64,000 nt of DNA, taken from assembly GCF_000732325.1 (NCBI RefSeq), contig NZ_BBIW01000007.1, positions 186,001 through 250,000 on the forward strand, given 5' to 3'. Position 1 is the first letter of the stretch, and each line of letters starts with the position of its first letter. The position numbers were made by a program, and so were the translations under genes. The notes beneath the pieces were generated by a model. That model did no database searches. It was given only the letters and a program-made list of their open reading frames with translations, and was not told where the DNA came from. Source of the stretch: Paenibacillus sp. TCA20. GTDB lineage: Bacteria > Bacillota > Bacilli > Paenibacillales > Paenibacillaceae. This document shows positions 26,252 through 37,523 of this stretch, piece by piece.

Positions 26252-28234
26252 CTATTGTAGGTCAGGCTCTACTGCCCGCATTTCAAATTTTAGCCTGCAA
26301 TGTGTTTCTAGCTCTGCAGATGGAGCATTCCTATGTGTAAGGCAGGTCGTATAAAAAGTAAACGGATGTCCATCATGATCCACATGATCAGTAGAGTACA
26401 TGGACACCTCCAGCTGCTCCGGATCATAGCTTAATTGGAGCACAGCCTGGGCCCCATACCAATACACCATTCCTTTATCCACGATTACTGGCTTGAAGCG
26501 GCTGATCAGCCGTTCCTCAAAATGCTTCTCCTCACCATCCCAGATGAACCGGTCGGTCAGCTTCAGTGTGGCCGTGTCCTCGGCAGGAGGACAAATCCAC
26601 TGTGCATAACGAGTATAGCGAGCAAGCCCTGCATCAGGATAGGCCTCTGTCAAATCCAGCTCTACCTCAAGCCCGAGCTCATCCGTTCTCTGCATGTTGG
26701 TTCTGGCGCGATATTCACTGCCGCTTCCCTGCATCATTCCGTTAATAACAGGCACATTGTGCCCGCCGGACGATATGTTAATGATCTGCTCTCTTCCTGC
26801 TTGAAAATATGCCTGAGTATACATGCCTGCCCCAAGGTCACATAGGATATTATCTCCGCCTGCATGCAGTATAAATTGACCCAGATCATTATGATTATGC
26901 GGCTCTCCATTATGCCCCCCTTTGATGGCAAATCCGCAGGCTATAGATCTCTTCTCATGCTCATATTCATGTTCATATTCAGTCTCAGTCTCATTCTGAT
27001 TCGCTCCAGATCGCTCAGTCCGGCAGATCCACCATCCAAGTTCGTTGAATGCATTGACATTCGAATTAGAGGGACTATGCTCCTTCACCTGCGTGGTGAG
27101 CTCCTCGGCCTGAGCCTCTTCTCCAGCTGTCCACAGCCCATTTCGCAGCACATGCGCCCACCGCCTCACGGGATCGCTTAACAATCCCGGTACGGCGTCA
27201 TAAGGAAGGACTCGCGATCCGGTCCGCTCCATTAAACGATGAAGGAGACCTGTGGGAAGCACCTCCCTCTCACCACTATCGGAGAAATTGACATACACAC
27301 CTTGAGAGAGATGAATTCGCTCTGGAAAACCGGCGATGGTGCGAGGGTGAGCTGATGCCAGCAAATCCAGCCCGCCATTCGTCCGCTCTCTCAGCATTTC
27401 TGCAAAATACGTGTAGTACCCGAAGCCGTACACCCAATATCCCAGTCCCTCAGCACATCCACCATCTGCTCCATAGCCGCTGAGAAAAGATTCAAGCGAA
27501 GCACAGACCTGCTCAATGGCGGCTGCAAGCTCGTCTGCATCATCCATGAGCAAGAGTGCGGCCATCCCGCTCCCTCCTGCACATACAGCCGACCAGTTGT
27601 GATCCGCCTGCCTCCAGAAGAAGGGCTTTTTCTGTATAAATACCGGCTCAAGAACCCGCTGCCGTACTTCTATTCTGATCCGCTCTGCTACCCGGCGATC
27701 CAATACATCTTCATACATATATAACAGCTCAGCCAGTGTCTCAGCCGTCTCGGCGGCAAACAGATCCACCTCTGACACCGGATCACCTTCTGCCGGAAGA
27801 TGGGCAGTCAAGCACCAGGTGTACTCTCCGCAGATATCCCAGAGAGCATCCTCCAGAGCAGCTAGATATGCCCGCTCTTCATCGCTGTCCGCTGCTACAG
27901 CCGCCTGAATTCCCAGAGCCACAAGCCTTGCTCTGCGTTCAAAGTATACGTCCTCATAGCCTTTACGTGCCCCCGTCTCGGCAAACTGTCGGAAGATGGA
28001 ATAGGTGAGCGGAGGCAGCGGCTCCTGCACGGCGACCCGTGCTGTTTCGGCAATCTGCTGCCAGTACAGGCTGAACTCAGGTCTCTCTGTCGTCTCCTGC
28101 AGCTGCACCTTCCAATCTGCCGTGCCTAGCAGGAAAGCAGGCTGTTTATTGCCTTGGATCAAAGCTTCTCTTATTTGGCTGCTGTCAACGTTCAAGTATG
28201 GAGTCCTTTCGCCTGTCAGCTCAACATTCTTCAT
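26252..28234 (-). CDS. Heparinase II/III-like polysaccharide lyase
   Basis: 660 residues. N-terminal alpha/alpha toroid (about residues 30-370; the HNWSAVCAGG and GCAEGLGYWVYGFGYY segments are typical) and a C-terminal beta-sandwich starting with GGHNGEPHNHNDLGQFIL, the conserved Hepar_II_III motif with the active-site histidines. Cleaves uronic-acid-containing polysaccharides by beta-elimination. No signal peptide, so it is intracellular and probably acts on imported oligosaccharides. A low-complexity (EYEHEYEHE) insert precedes the C-domain. Start ATG is five bases after AAGGA; a GTG five codons up is less likely. A cre-like site lies upstream. Natural substrate unknown. Confidence 0.82.
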   Translation of the reverse strand: MKNVELTGERTPYLNVDSSQIREALIQGNKQPAFLLGTADWKVQLQETTERPEFSLYWQQIAETARVAVQEPLPPLTYSIFRQFAETGARKGYEDVYFERRARLVALGIQAAVAADSDEERAYLAALEDALWDICGEYTWCLTAHLPAEGDPVSEVDLFAAETAETLAELLYMYEDVLDRRVAERIRIEVRQRVLEPVFIQKKPFFWRQADHNWSAVCAGGSGMAALLLMDDADELAAAIEQVCASLESFLSGYGADGGCAEGLGYWVYGFGYYTYFAEMLRERTNGGLDLLASAHPRTIAGFPERIHLSQGVYVNFSDSGEREVLPTGLLHRLMERTGSRVLPYDAVPGLLSDPVRRWAHVLRNGLWTAGEEAQAEELTTQVKEHSPSNSNVNAFNELGWWICRTERSGANQNETETEYEHEYEHEKRSIACGFAIKGGHNGEPHNHNDLGQFILHAGGDNILCDLGAGMYTQAYFQAGREQIINISSGGHNVPVINGMMQGSGSEYRARTNMQRTDELGLEVELDLTEAYPDAGLARYTRYAQWICPPAEDTATLKLTDRFIWDGEEKHFEERLISRFKPVIVDKGMVYWYGAQAVLQLSYDPEQLEVSMYSTDHVDHDGHPFTFYTTCLTHRNAPSAELETHCRLKFEMRAVEPDLQ

Positions 28235-28266
28235 ATCAATCCTTACCACCTTTGCATAGGATAGTA

Positions 28267-28280
28267 TGTATTCGTTTACA
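28267..28280 (-). promoter_or_regulatory. Candidate cre site upstream of the lyase gene
   Basis: TGTATTCGTTTACA matches the CcpA consensus TGWAARCGYTWNCW at 12 of 14 positions, 33 bases before the start codon. Suggests carbon catabolite control. Confidence 0.45.
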
Positions 28281-28344
28281 TTTATCGAAGAAACTTTAGA
28301 GCATAAGTGACTTACAGAATTATTGTTTTAATTTAATATAAATT

Positions 28345-28373
28345 GAAGTCTAAGATTGGTTAATGTATGATAA
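28345..28373 (+). promoter_or_regulatory. Promoter for an antisense RNA
   Basis: TTGAAG (28345-28350), 17-base spacer, TATGAT (28368-28373). Directed toward the 3' end of the toxin gene, with no protein gene downstream of it. Confidence 0.55.
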
Positions 28374-28379
28374 GAATAG

Positions 28380-28500
28380 AAATAAGGACGGAGTGCCATC
28401 CGTCCCCAGTACAAACATCTTGATAGGGATTACCCTCCAGGATTACAGATGTAACCTAGAAAATAACCCACTTGGCCTTAACCTTACGTGGGTTATTTTC
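28380..28500 (+). ncRNA. Predicted antitoxin RNA of a type I toxin-antitoxin pair
   Basis: A ~120-base transcript from the promoter at 28345 would fold into a GGACGG/CCGTCC hairpin, an ACATCT/AGATGT hairpin, and end in the shared hairpin 28460-28499, so it pairs tail-to-tail with the toxin mRNA, as RatA does with txpA. Prediction only; the exact ends are unknown. Confidence 0.5.
28460..28499. terminator. Shared bidirectional terminator of toxin and antitoxin RNAs
   Basis: 12-bp perfect stem AAAATAACCCAC/GTGGGTTATTTT. It begins exactly at the toxin stop codon on the minus strand and has T-rich 3' sides in both directions. Confidence 0.75.
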
Positions 28501-28573
28501 ATTTATCCAGGTACGTCAGCAGCGCAATCAGGAAAATCCCGAAGGTCAGCACTTCACCAAACGAAATTTGCAT
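28499..28573 (-). CDS. Holin-like type I toxin peptide
   Basis: 24 residues (ATG to TGA): a single hydrophobic helix (FGEVLTFGIFLIALLTYL) ending in charged DK. This matches the pattern of the Firmicute putative holin-like toxin peptides (Hol_Tox, TxpA/BsrG-like). The ribosome site AAAGGAGGTGAT is an unusually full match to the 16S tail and is locked in a CCTCC-GAAA-GGAGG hairpin, typical of type I toxin mRNAs. Its stop codon opens the bidirectional terminator. Expected to depolarise or disturb the membrane if freed. Too short for routine gene finding. Confidence 0.65.
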   Translation of the reverse strand: MQISFGEVLTFGIFLIALLTYLDK

Positions 28574-28580
28574 CGCATCA

Positions 28581-28633
28581 CCTCCTTTCGGAGGGAGCGC
28601 CCACTCAAGGTGTGTTGTACATGCTGTATTATA
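28581..28633 (-). promoter_or_regulatory. Toxin promoter and sequestered ribosome site
   Basis: TGATATAAT extended -10 (TATAAT at 28628-28633) with no good -35, giving a leader of about 48 bases. The leader contains CCTCC-GAAA-GGAGG (28581-28595), which hides the ribosome site in a tetraloop hairpin. Confidence 0.6.
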
Positions 28634-28713
28634 TCATGTAATAAACTTCTATAATGGATTTTTTTACCTGCAATGTAGTTGAGATGTGAATAGAATCATC
28701 ACACTCCCCCAAG

Positions 28714-28734
28714 TAAATTAAAGACAGCTGATCC
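28714..28734 (+). repeat. Left outer inverted repeat
   Basis: TAAATTAAAGACAGC-T-GATCC; 20 of 21 bases match the inverted copy at 30034-30054. Confidence 0.8.
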
Positions 28735-28818
28735 TGGTATTATCCCCTCATGGTAGACAACGTAAAAAAGACATCTGGTAAGATGGACTTAAACGTTGGA
28801 GACCGGAGGGGATTTTTT

Positions 28819-29118
28819 GTGGGGAAAACAGGCCGTATTAATAACAGTTATCCTGAAGAGTTAAAAATGCAAGCCGTTAGACTGGTTACCGAGGGAAATA
28901 TATCGTACAGAGAGGTGGCCAGACAACTTGGAATTCGAAATAAGTCACAGGTAGTAGTGTGGGTAAAGCGGTACCGTGAAGGCCAGCCATTTAAGCAAGA
29001 GGCACCTCGTAAAGGACGACCGAAAACGAAGTTTACAAGCGTAGAAGAAGAAATGGCATATTTGAGAGCTGAGATCGAGTACTTAAAAAAGCGGTATCCA
29101 AATCTACACGGGGAGTGA
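28819..29118 (+). CDS. IS3-family transposase OrfA
   Basis: 99 residues from a GTG behind GGAGGGG (open frame extends upstream but outside the ribosome site). HTH_Tnp_1 type: YPEELKMQAVRLVTEG, YREVARQLGIRNKSQVVVWVKRY, then a leucine-rich helix. Binds the element ends and controls or joins OrfB. A canonical A-AAA-AAG slip site near its end allows a -1 frameshift into orfB. The reading frame looks intact. Confidence 0.9.
   Translation: MGKTGRINNSYPEELKMQAVRLVTEGNISYREVARQLGIRNKSQVVVWVKRYREGQPFKQEAPRKGRPKTKFTSVEEEMAYLRAEIEYLKKRYPNLHGE
29085..29091 (+). promoter_or_regulatory. Programmed -1 frameshift site
   Basis: AAAAAAG read as A AAA AAG in the orfA frame, 24 bases before the orfB GTG. orfB is in the -1 frame and open across the overlap, so an OrfAB fusion is expected, as in other IS3 elements. 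Confidence 0.75.
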
Positions 29119-29981
29119 CGAGTAAATCGAGTCGGTATGAAATCGTTGAGGAGATGCGGCTGAAATATCCATTAGGATGGCTCCTAAAATTAGCGGAAGT
29201 CTCACGCGCAGGCTACTACAAATGGCGTAAAAGGGGAAGCCATCTGAATTCCCTTATGCTGCAAGAGAAGTTGCTGGAAGAGCATATCATGGCCATACAC
29301 CGACTGCACCCGTATTTTGGCTACTTGCGTATGACGGTGGCTATGAAACGAGAAGGGCTACACGTTAACCACAAACGCGTTTACCGACTTATGAAGAAGC
29401 TGGGGATTCGCTCTGTGATCCGGAAGAAACGACGCTTTTTCGGCAAGCAAGCCTCGGTGGTTCATCCCAATCGGCTGGAACGTCAATTCCACGCTGAGGC
29501 ACCGCTGCGTAAACTAGTCACTGACATTACATATATTCGTGTGGGAGAGCGTTTTGTGTATCTCTCCGCAATCCAGGATTTATATAACAACGAGGTTGTG
29601 GCTTGGCGTCTGTCCGAGCGAAATGATCTCTTGCTTGTCACAAAAACAGTAGACATGCTCTGTGAGAAAACAGATCTAACAGGTGTCCTCCTGCATTCTG
29701 ATCAGGGATTTCAATACACCTCAAAGCCGTTTAACAGTAAACTTACCAAGCTAGGAATCGTCGGCAGCCATTCTAGACGTGGAAACTGCTTTGACAATGC
29801 CTGTATTGAATCGTTCTTTTCACATCTGAAAACCGAAAAAATATATTTAACACATTTAGAATCGGTTTCTGACTTGGAACAGGCTATCCAAGAATACGTT
29901 TCATTTTATAACCACGAACGCTTTCAGAAGAAACTAAACGACCGTTCCCCGGTGGAATACCGAGAAACGGTCGCAGCATAA
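29115..29981 (+). CDS. IS3-family transposase OrfB (DDE integrase)
   Basis: 288 residues. N-terminal HTH_21 (HLHPYFGYLRMTVAMKREGLHVNHKRVYRLMK) and an rve integrase core with the DDE triad: Asp in VTDITYIRV, Asp in LHSDQGFQYTS, Glu in ACIESFFSHLKTE. GTG start overlaps the orfA stop (GTGA). All catalytic residues are present and the frame is full length, so the element may be active. Confidence 0.93.
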   Translation: MTSKSSRYEIVEEMRLKYPLGWLLKLAEVSRAGYYKWRKRGSHLNSLMLQEKLLEEHIMAIHRLHPYFGYLRMTVAMKREGLHVNHKRVYRLMKKLGIRSVIRKKRRFFGKQASVVHPNRLERQFHAEAPLRKLVTDITYIRVGERFVYLSAIQDLYNNEVVAWRLSERNDLLLVTKTVDMLCEKTDLTGVLLHSDQGFQYTSKPFNSKLTKLGIVGSHSRRGNCFDNACIESFFSHLKTEKIYLTHLESVSDLEQAIQEYVSFYNHERFQKKLNDRSPVEYRETVAA

Positions 29982-30033
29982 CAGTGTCTCTTTTTTCTTG
30001 TCTACTTGACAGGGTTATGACCATCCACCTTAT

Positions 30034-30054
30034 GGATCTGCTGTCTTTAATTTA
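30034..30054 (-). repeat. Right outer inverted repeat
   Basis: Reverse complement reads TAAATTAAAGACAGC-A-GATCC, matching 28714-28734. Confidence 0.8.
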
Positions 30055-30129
30055 TGGAACTTTTTTTCAACTGACAGAGTCCAATTTCTAGTAACCGAAT
30101 TCGCAATTCAATGAAATGGGGTCTTCAAA

Positions 30130-31344
30130 TTGAGAAAAAAAGCATTACTGCTCTTTGTACTGCTGATGCTTACCCTATCTGGCTGTACTACGAATGCAGA
30201 GGATGAACCACCTCAGTCTGATATTCAGACACCGAAGGAATCACCTGCCGATCAGAAAGTCATCAACCTGCATGGACAAGTTTCGGGGGTATATTACCTT
30301 GATGAATTCCTAAATAAAGAACGATCTTCTCAAAAAGTCGTCTCCTACACAGATGAAGGCGATCCGATTTATCACACCTTAACACATATGGAAGACGGTA
30401 CAATAGAGGTGCTCTATGATTCATCCAAGGATGCCTACGGTCCAATGGAAATCAGCACGTTCAGCTGTAACGCCCTCCAAAAATCAGATACAGACGAATC
30501 CTTAGTCTACTCCCTCTCACATTGCAATAACGGAGCTTTGGGTGAAACCTTAATTCAGATTAATTACCAGCTGGATCACTTGGAATCGCTGGACTTTCGT
30601 CTGGAATATGGCGTGGATCAAGGAAACGTAATAGATACAGAAACAAAGCAGATTACAGCCATTTTAGAGAATGGAGAGTCTGTTACAGTAAGTGATTTTC
30701 ATCTGAATATAAAGACTCGAACGCAAATCTATAAGGAGATGGTCAAGCATGGGGCATTCTCCGCGAGCAGCGAGGGAAATACAACTTGCAGCAAGACACC
30801 CTATGAGAGCTACAGCCTCATTGTAAAATTCAGAAATGAAACTTATCGTCACGAATGGAGTGAATGTGATAAGTCACATCAGGATCTGACGCGATTAGCT
30901 GAACAAATAACTGACTTGGTCGACACCTACTATGAATCCAATGTAACGCTAGGAAAGGCATCCCCACATACTCCATCGGAGCCGCAAAGAACAGAACAGC
31001 TGCTTCTAAGCACGGACGAGAAAGAGTATCTGAGAGGAGAAACCGTTACCTATCACATGGCTAACCAATCTGATCAATATAACCTAACTTACGGGGAAGA
31101 TGTCTTTATTGAGCAGAATACAAATTCAGTCTGGAGAGAAGCACATGTCTATGCCTCCTTCAAATTGCCGGCTTATGGCATGAACCTGGGTGAGACCGCA
31201 GAGATGGAGGCATATCAGGCTCGCAAGCTTCCTCCTGGAGAATATCGGCTTATCAAAAAGGTTACTCACTATAACCCAGAGAATCGTGATGATCGGAAGG
31301 ATCTTGTACTCATCAGTAATTCTTTTCATGTAATGCCGCTCTAG
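30130..31344 (+). CDS. DUF4362-type lipoprotein with C-terminal Ig-like domain
   Basis: 404 residues, TTG start. Lipoprotein signal with lipobox LSGC. A first domain (about residues 40-140; VINLHGQVSGVYYLDEFL, YTDEGDPIYHTLTHMEDGTIEVLYD) resembles DUF4362. The C-terminal ~110 residues (LSTDEKEYLRGETVTYHMANQS...PPGEYRLIKKV) look like the bacterial Ig-like domain of surface lipoproteins. Exposed on the outer membrane face. Function unknown. Lies just outside the IS element and alone. Confidence 0.72.
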   Translation: MRKKALLLFVLLMLTLSGCTTNAEDEPPQSDIQTPKESPADQKVINLHGQVSGVYYLDEFLNKERSSQKVVSYTDEGDPIYHTLTHMEDGTIEVLYDSSKDAYGPMEISTFSCNALQKSDTDESLVYSLSHCNNGALGETLIQINYQLDHLESLDFRLEYGVDQGNVIDTETKQITAILENGESVTVSDFHLNIKTRTQIYKEMVKHGAFSASSEGNTTCSKTPYESYSLIVKFRNETYRHEWSECDKSHQDLTRLAEQITDLVDTYYESNVTLGKASPHTPSEPQRTEQLLLSTDEKEYLRGETVTYHMANQSDQYNLTYGEDVFIEQNTNSVWREAHVYASFKLPAYGMNLGETAEMEAYQARKLPPGEYRLIKKVTHYNPENRDDRKDLVLISNSFHVMPL

Positions 31345-31486
31345 GAAACAGTAGGTTCATACTTTATCACTAAAAAGATCCTCATCGAGTAGAAATTTTC
31401 GAACAGGATCTTTTTAAGTTGCGCAAAAATTATCAAAAACGCTCCTTTTTGTTCTGCTATCCTTAGAGACAAAGGAGGGCCTGACC

Positions 31487-32380
31487 TTGAGTACCCATCG
31501 CGCGATTCAACAAAGTATCGATTATATGGAAGCCCATCTGGAGGAACAGCTGTCACTAGAGAGCATCGCTGCTCACGTCGGCTTCTCACCCTATCATTTT
31601 CATCGCATGTTTCGAAGACAGGTTGGCATGAACGTAGCCGATTATTTACGAAGAAGACGATTGTGTTACGCAGCCCGGCTGCTGCTATACTCCGATGCTT
31701 CCATTATCGATATTTCATTACACTGTCATTTTGAGAGCCAGGAGTCTTTTACAAGGGCTTTTAAGAAGCTCTACGGCATGCCGCCTGGCCGTTATCGTAA
31801 ATTATTTATGCTCCACACCTATAACCGCGAACAAGGAGAGATTCAAATGAATGAGCAGATTGCTTCACCCATCAAAGGCTGGTTTATCAGCGGGAGTCAC
31901 CCCCAGGACTATGAAATGGGCATCGACCGGAATACGGTACACCAAGGAAGCACCTCTGGTTATCTAAGAGCCCGGACTCCCATGGATGACGGCGCCTTCG
32001 CAACGATGATGCAGCAATTCAAGGCAGACAAATACAAAGGGAAACGAATGCGCTTCTCCGGATTTGTCAAAACCGAAAATGTAAAAGAATACTGCGGGCT
32101 GTGGATGCGTGTGGACAGCCACTCAGAGGATGTACTTCAGTTCGACAATATGAATGACCGCCGCATTACGGGAGATACACACTGGAACCATTATGCGATC
32201 GTACTTGATGTCCCTGAGGAGAGCGGCACCATCTCATTTGGAGTCCTGCTTATGGGTGAAGGAAAAGTATGGGTCGACGGTTTTCAATTTGAGGAAGTCG
32301 ATCTCAGTGTGCCGACCACGAGTCTGAAGCTTGACTACGAAATGAGTGACGAACCGGCCAATCTTTCTTTTGAGGAATAG
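31487..32380 (+). CDS. AraC-family regulator with C-terminal sandwich domain
   Basis: 297 residues, TTG start behind AAAGGAGGG. Two AraC helix-turn-helices at the N-terminus (LEEQLSLESIAAHVGFSPYHFHRMFRRQVG, DISLHCHFESQESFTRAFKKLYGMPPGRYRK). The C-terminal ~175 residues form a beta-rich domain with a jelly-roll look (MRFSGFVKTENVKEYCGLWMRVD, GKVWVDGFQFEEVD), known in some AraC proteins as a ligand or carbohydrate-binding-like module. Target unknown; it is convergent with lacZ. Confidence 0.8.
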   Translation: MSTHRAIQQSIDYMEAHLEEQLSLESIAAHVGFSPYHFHRMFRRQVGMNVADYLRRRRLCYAARLLLYSDASIIDISLHCHFESQESFTRAFKKLYGMPPGRYRKLFMLHTYNREQGEIQMNEQIASPIKGWFISGSHPQDYEMGIDRNTVHQGSTSGYLRARTPMDDGAFATMMQQFKADKYKGKRMRFSGFVKTENVKEYCGLWMRVDSHSEDVLQFDNMNDRRITGDTHWNHYAIVLDVPEESGTISFGVLLMGEGKVWVDGFQFEEVDLSVPTTSLKLDYEMSDEPANLSFEE

Positions 32381-32400
32381 AAGTCATTGCGGTCAAAAAG

Positions 32401-32436
32401 ACAAAACGAGCCCTGTTAAAGCCAGGCTCGTTTTGT
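32401..32436. terminator. Bidirectional terminator between araC-type gene and lacZ
   Basis: ACAAAACGAGCC-CTG / CAG-GCTCGTTTTGT stem, A-rich and T-rich flanks on the two sides. Confidence 0.88.
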
Positions 32437-32459
32437 TATATACAATGGTCCTACTTATT

Positions 32460-35621
<3,162 letters not shown>

Positions 35622-35632
35622 TTATTTAATAA

Positions 35633-36457
35633 TTATTTAACGGACCCCGTCATTCCTGCAACAAAATGCTTCTGCATCAAGAAGAATACGATGGCCGTCG
35701 GCAATGTTGTAATGACAATTGCGGACATGATCAAGCCGTAGTCCGGAGCATACCCCGATCCGAGATTGGAGATCAGAAGCGGAACCGTCATATTTTCCGG
35801 TGATTGAAGCACGATGAGCGGCCACAGGTAGTTGTTCCAGCTGTTCAGGAACGTAATGATCGCTGCTGCTGCATACGTGGATTTCATCGTCGGCATATAC
35901 ACCCGGAAGAACAATCCAAGCTCTGTTAAACCGTCCATACGCCCTGCTTCGAGCAGATCCTTCGGAAACATCTTCGTGCTCTGACGGAAGAAGAAGATCA
36001 GGAACGCCGTTGTAAAGGTTGGCAGGATAACAGCTGCCGCTGAGTCGATACCGAAGAACGGTGCTACGTTAGATATTTTTGCAAACATTTGATACAAAGG
36101 CACCATAATTGCGGCAAACGGAATCATCATGGACGCAAGCAGGATGTTAAATACGACATCCTTGGCTTTGCTGCGGTAAACCTCAAATCCATAACCGGCT
36201 GCCGATGCAACGAGCAAGGACAGAATGGTAGTGATGATGGAGATTTTGGCTGAATTCCAGAGTGCCTGCCACATATCTACGCTGTTGAACAAGTTCGTAA
36301 CGTTCTCTATAAGATGGGACCCCGGCAGCAAGGTTCCCTTCGTAACATCCACCGACTGATTCGTTGCGCTTACGATCATCCAGATGAACGGGAAGATAGA
36401 AACGATGGTGGCGATAATAAGGAAAAAATACGTAAAAAAGCGTTTCGGCTTGATCAT
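35633..36457 (-). CDS. lacG: Carbohydrate ABC permease (MalG/LacG type)
   Basis: 274 residues, six membrane helices, EAA loop EAGRMDGLTELGLFFRVYMPTMKS. Second permease of a CUT1 importer. ATG overlaps the stop of the first permease (ATGA). Works with the adjacent permease and binding protein; no ATPase is encoded here, which is usual for CUT1 systems served by a shared MsmX-type ATPase such as the one at 56-57 kb. Confidence 0.88.
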   Translation of the reverse strand: MIKPKRFFTYFFLIIATIVSIFPFIWMIVSATNQSVDVTKGTLLPGSHLIENVTNLFNSVDMWQALWNSAKISIITTILSLLVASAAGYGFEVYRSKAKDVVFNILLASMMIPFAAIMVPLYQMFAKISNVAPFFGIDSAAAVILPTFTTAFLIFFFRQSTKMFPKDLLEAGRMDGLTELGLFFRVYMPTMKSTYAAAAIITFLNSWNNYLWPLIVLQSPENMTVPLLISNLGSGYAPDYGLIMSAIVITTLPTAIVFFLMQKHFVAGMTGSVK

Positions 36458-37362
36458 TTTTTATCGCCTCCAATCTTGTTCTGAATGATGGTAAGCAGTA
36501 CAACCATAACCACGATGGAGTAGGATACTGTTGCTGCGTAGCCGAAGTCCGGCGTGTATTCAAAGGATAAGTTATAAATATATTGCGAGATGGACATGGT
36601 CGAGTTACCCGGTCCGCCCTTCGTAATATTGACAACCTCATCAAACAATTGGAGTGTACCAATCGTGGAGGTAATCCCCGTGAACAGAATCATCGGTTTG
36701 AGCAGCGGAATCGTAATTTTGAAGAACTGGGTGAACGCATTCGCCCCATCAATTCGCGCAGCCTCATACACGGATTTGTCGATGTTTTGCAGGGAAGATA
36801 AGTAAAAGATCATGTTATAGCCTGTAAAGCGCCACGTAATGGCGATAATAATCGTAACTTTTGCCCAGAATGGGTCTGTAATCCATTGAATCGGCTCAGA
36901 GATCAGATGGAAGTTCATCAGCATCTTGTTGACGATCCCGTCTGCACCGAACATGTATTTAAATACAACCGAGTATGCAACGAGAGAAGTTACTGTCGGC
37001 AGGAAGATCGCCGTTCTGAAAAAACCTTTGAACTTCAAATTATCATCGTTCAGCAGGACCGCGATAAAGATCGCCAGGACGAGCATGACCGGAACCTGAA
37101 TGATCAAGTAAATAAACGTATTTTTTACCGCTGTAATGAAGTTAGCATCACTGAACAACCGAATGTAGTTGTCGAATCCGACAAAATCCAGATTCATCCC
37201 CCGGCCGGATTTAAACGACAGGATCAACGCCTGAATCATCGGATAGAAATAGAAAATACTGATTGCCAGAACCGGTATCAATATAAAGAACCAGCCCGCT
37301 AAATTCGTGCGATTGTGACTGACTAAACTTTTGCGGCCTGAGGTCAACTTCGCAGGTTTCAC
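36454..37362 (-). CDS. lacF: Carbohydrate ABC permease (MalF/LacF type)
   Basis: 302 residues, GTG start behind GGAAGTGGAGTG. Six core membrane helices and the EAA loop EAARIDGANAFTQFFKITIPLLKP. First permease of the galactoside importer. A stem-loop separates it from the binding-protein gene, probably to keep the latter's mRNA more abundant. Confidence 0.88.
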   Translation of the reverse strand: MKPAKLTSGRKSLVSHNRTNLAGWFFILIPVLAISIFYFYPMIQALILSFKSGRGMNLDFVGFDNYIRLFSDANFITAVKNTFIYLIIQVPVMLVLAIFIAVLLNDDNLKFKGFFRTAIFLPTVTSLVAYSVVFKYMFGADGIVNKMLMNFHLISEPIQWITDPFWAKVTIIIAITWRFTGYNMIFYLSSLQNIDKSVYEAARIDGANAFTQFFKITIPLLKPMILFTGITSTIGTLQLFDEVVNITKGGPGNSTMSISQYIYNLSFEYTPDFGYAATVSYSIVVMVVLLTIIQNKIGGDKK

Positions 37363-37423
37363 GCCACTCCACTTCCTTCCATAACTAAGCTTCTATTTAT
37401 CTAGGCTGTCTTATCTGTTCTTT

Positions 37424-37491
37424 AGAAAACCCCTGCCCCTTCTCCTCTAAAGAGCAATCCTCTTAAGAAGCAGCGTAAAGAGCAAGGGTTT
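37424..37491 (-). terminator. Stem-loop between lacE and lacF
   Basis: AAACCCTTGC (minus strand) pairs with GCAGGGGTTT, followed by TTTTCT, in a 161-base spacer. Likely partial terminator or 3' stabiliser giving excess binding protein. Confidence 0.6.
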
Positions 37492-37523
37492 GTTGTTATT
37501 CCAGCTTTGTAAAAATATTTAGA

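Larger units (their letters stand above)
28714..30054 (+). mobile_element. IS3-family insertion sequence with nested inverted repeats
   Basis: Contains overlapping orfA/orfB transposase genes. Outer inverted repeats share TAAATTAAAGACAGC then a mismatch and GATCC (28714-28734 and 30034-30054). Inside them is a second inverted pair with GTAGACAA followed by an A-rich run (left from about 28753, right ending about 30006). The real IS ends could be the inner pair, with the outer pair belonging to an older element. No flanking target duplication could be identified. Confidence 0.75.

Noticed and set aside
28363..28641. Three overlapping plus-strand frames across the toxin locus
   Set aside because: They lie over the predicted antisense RNA and toxin hairpins; no ribosome site and no protein features.
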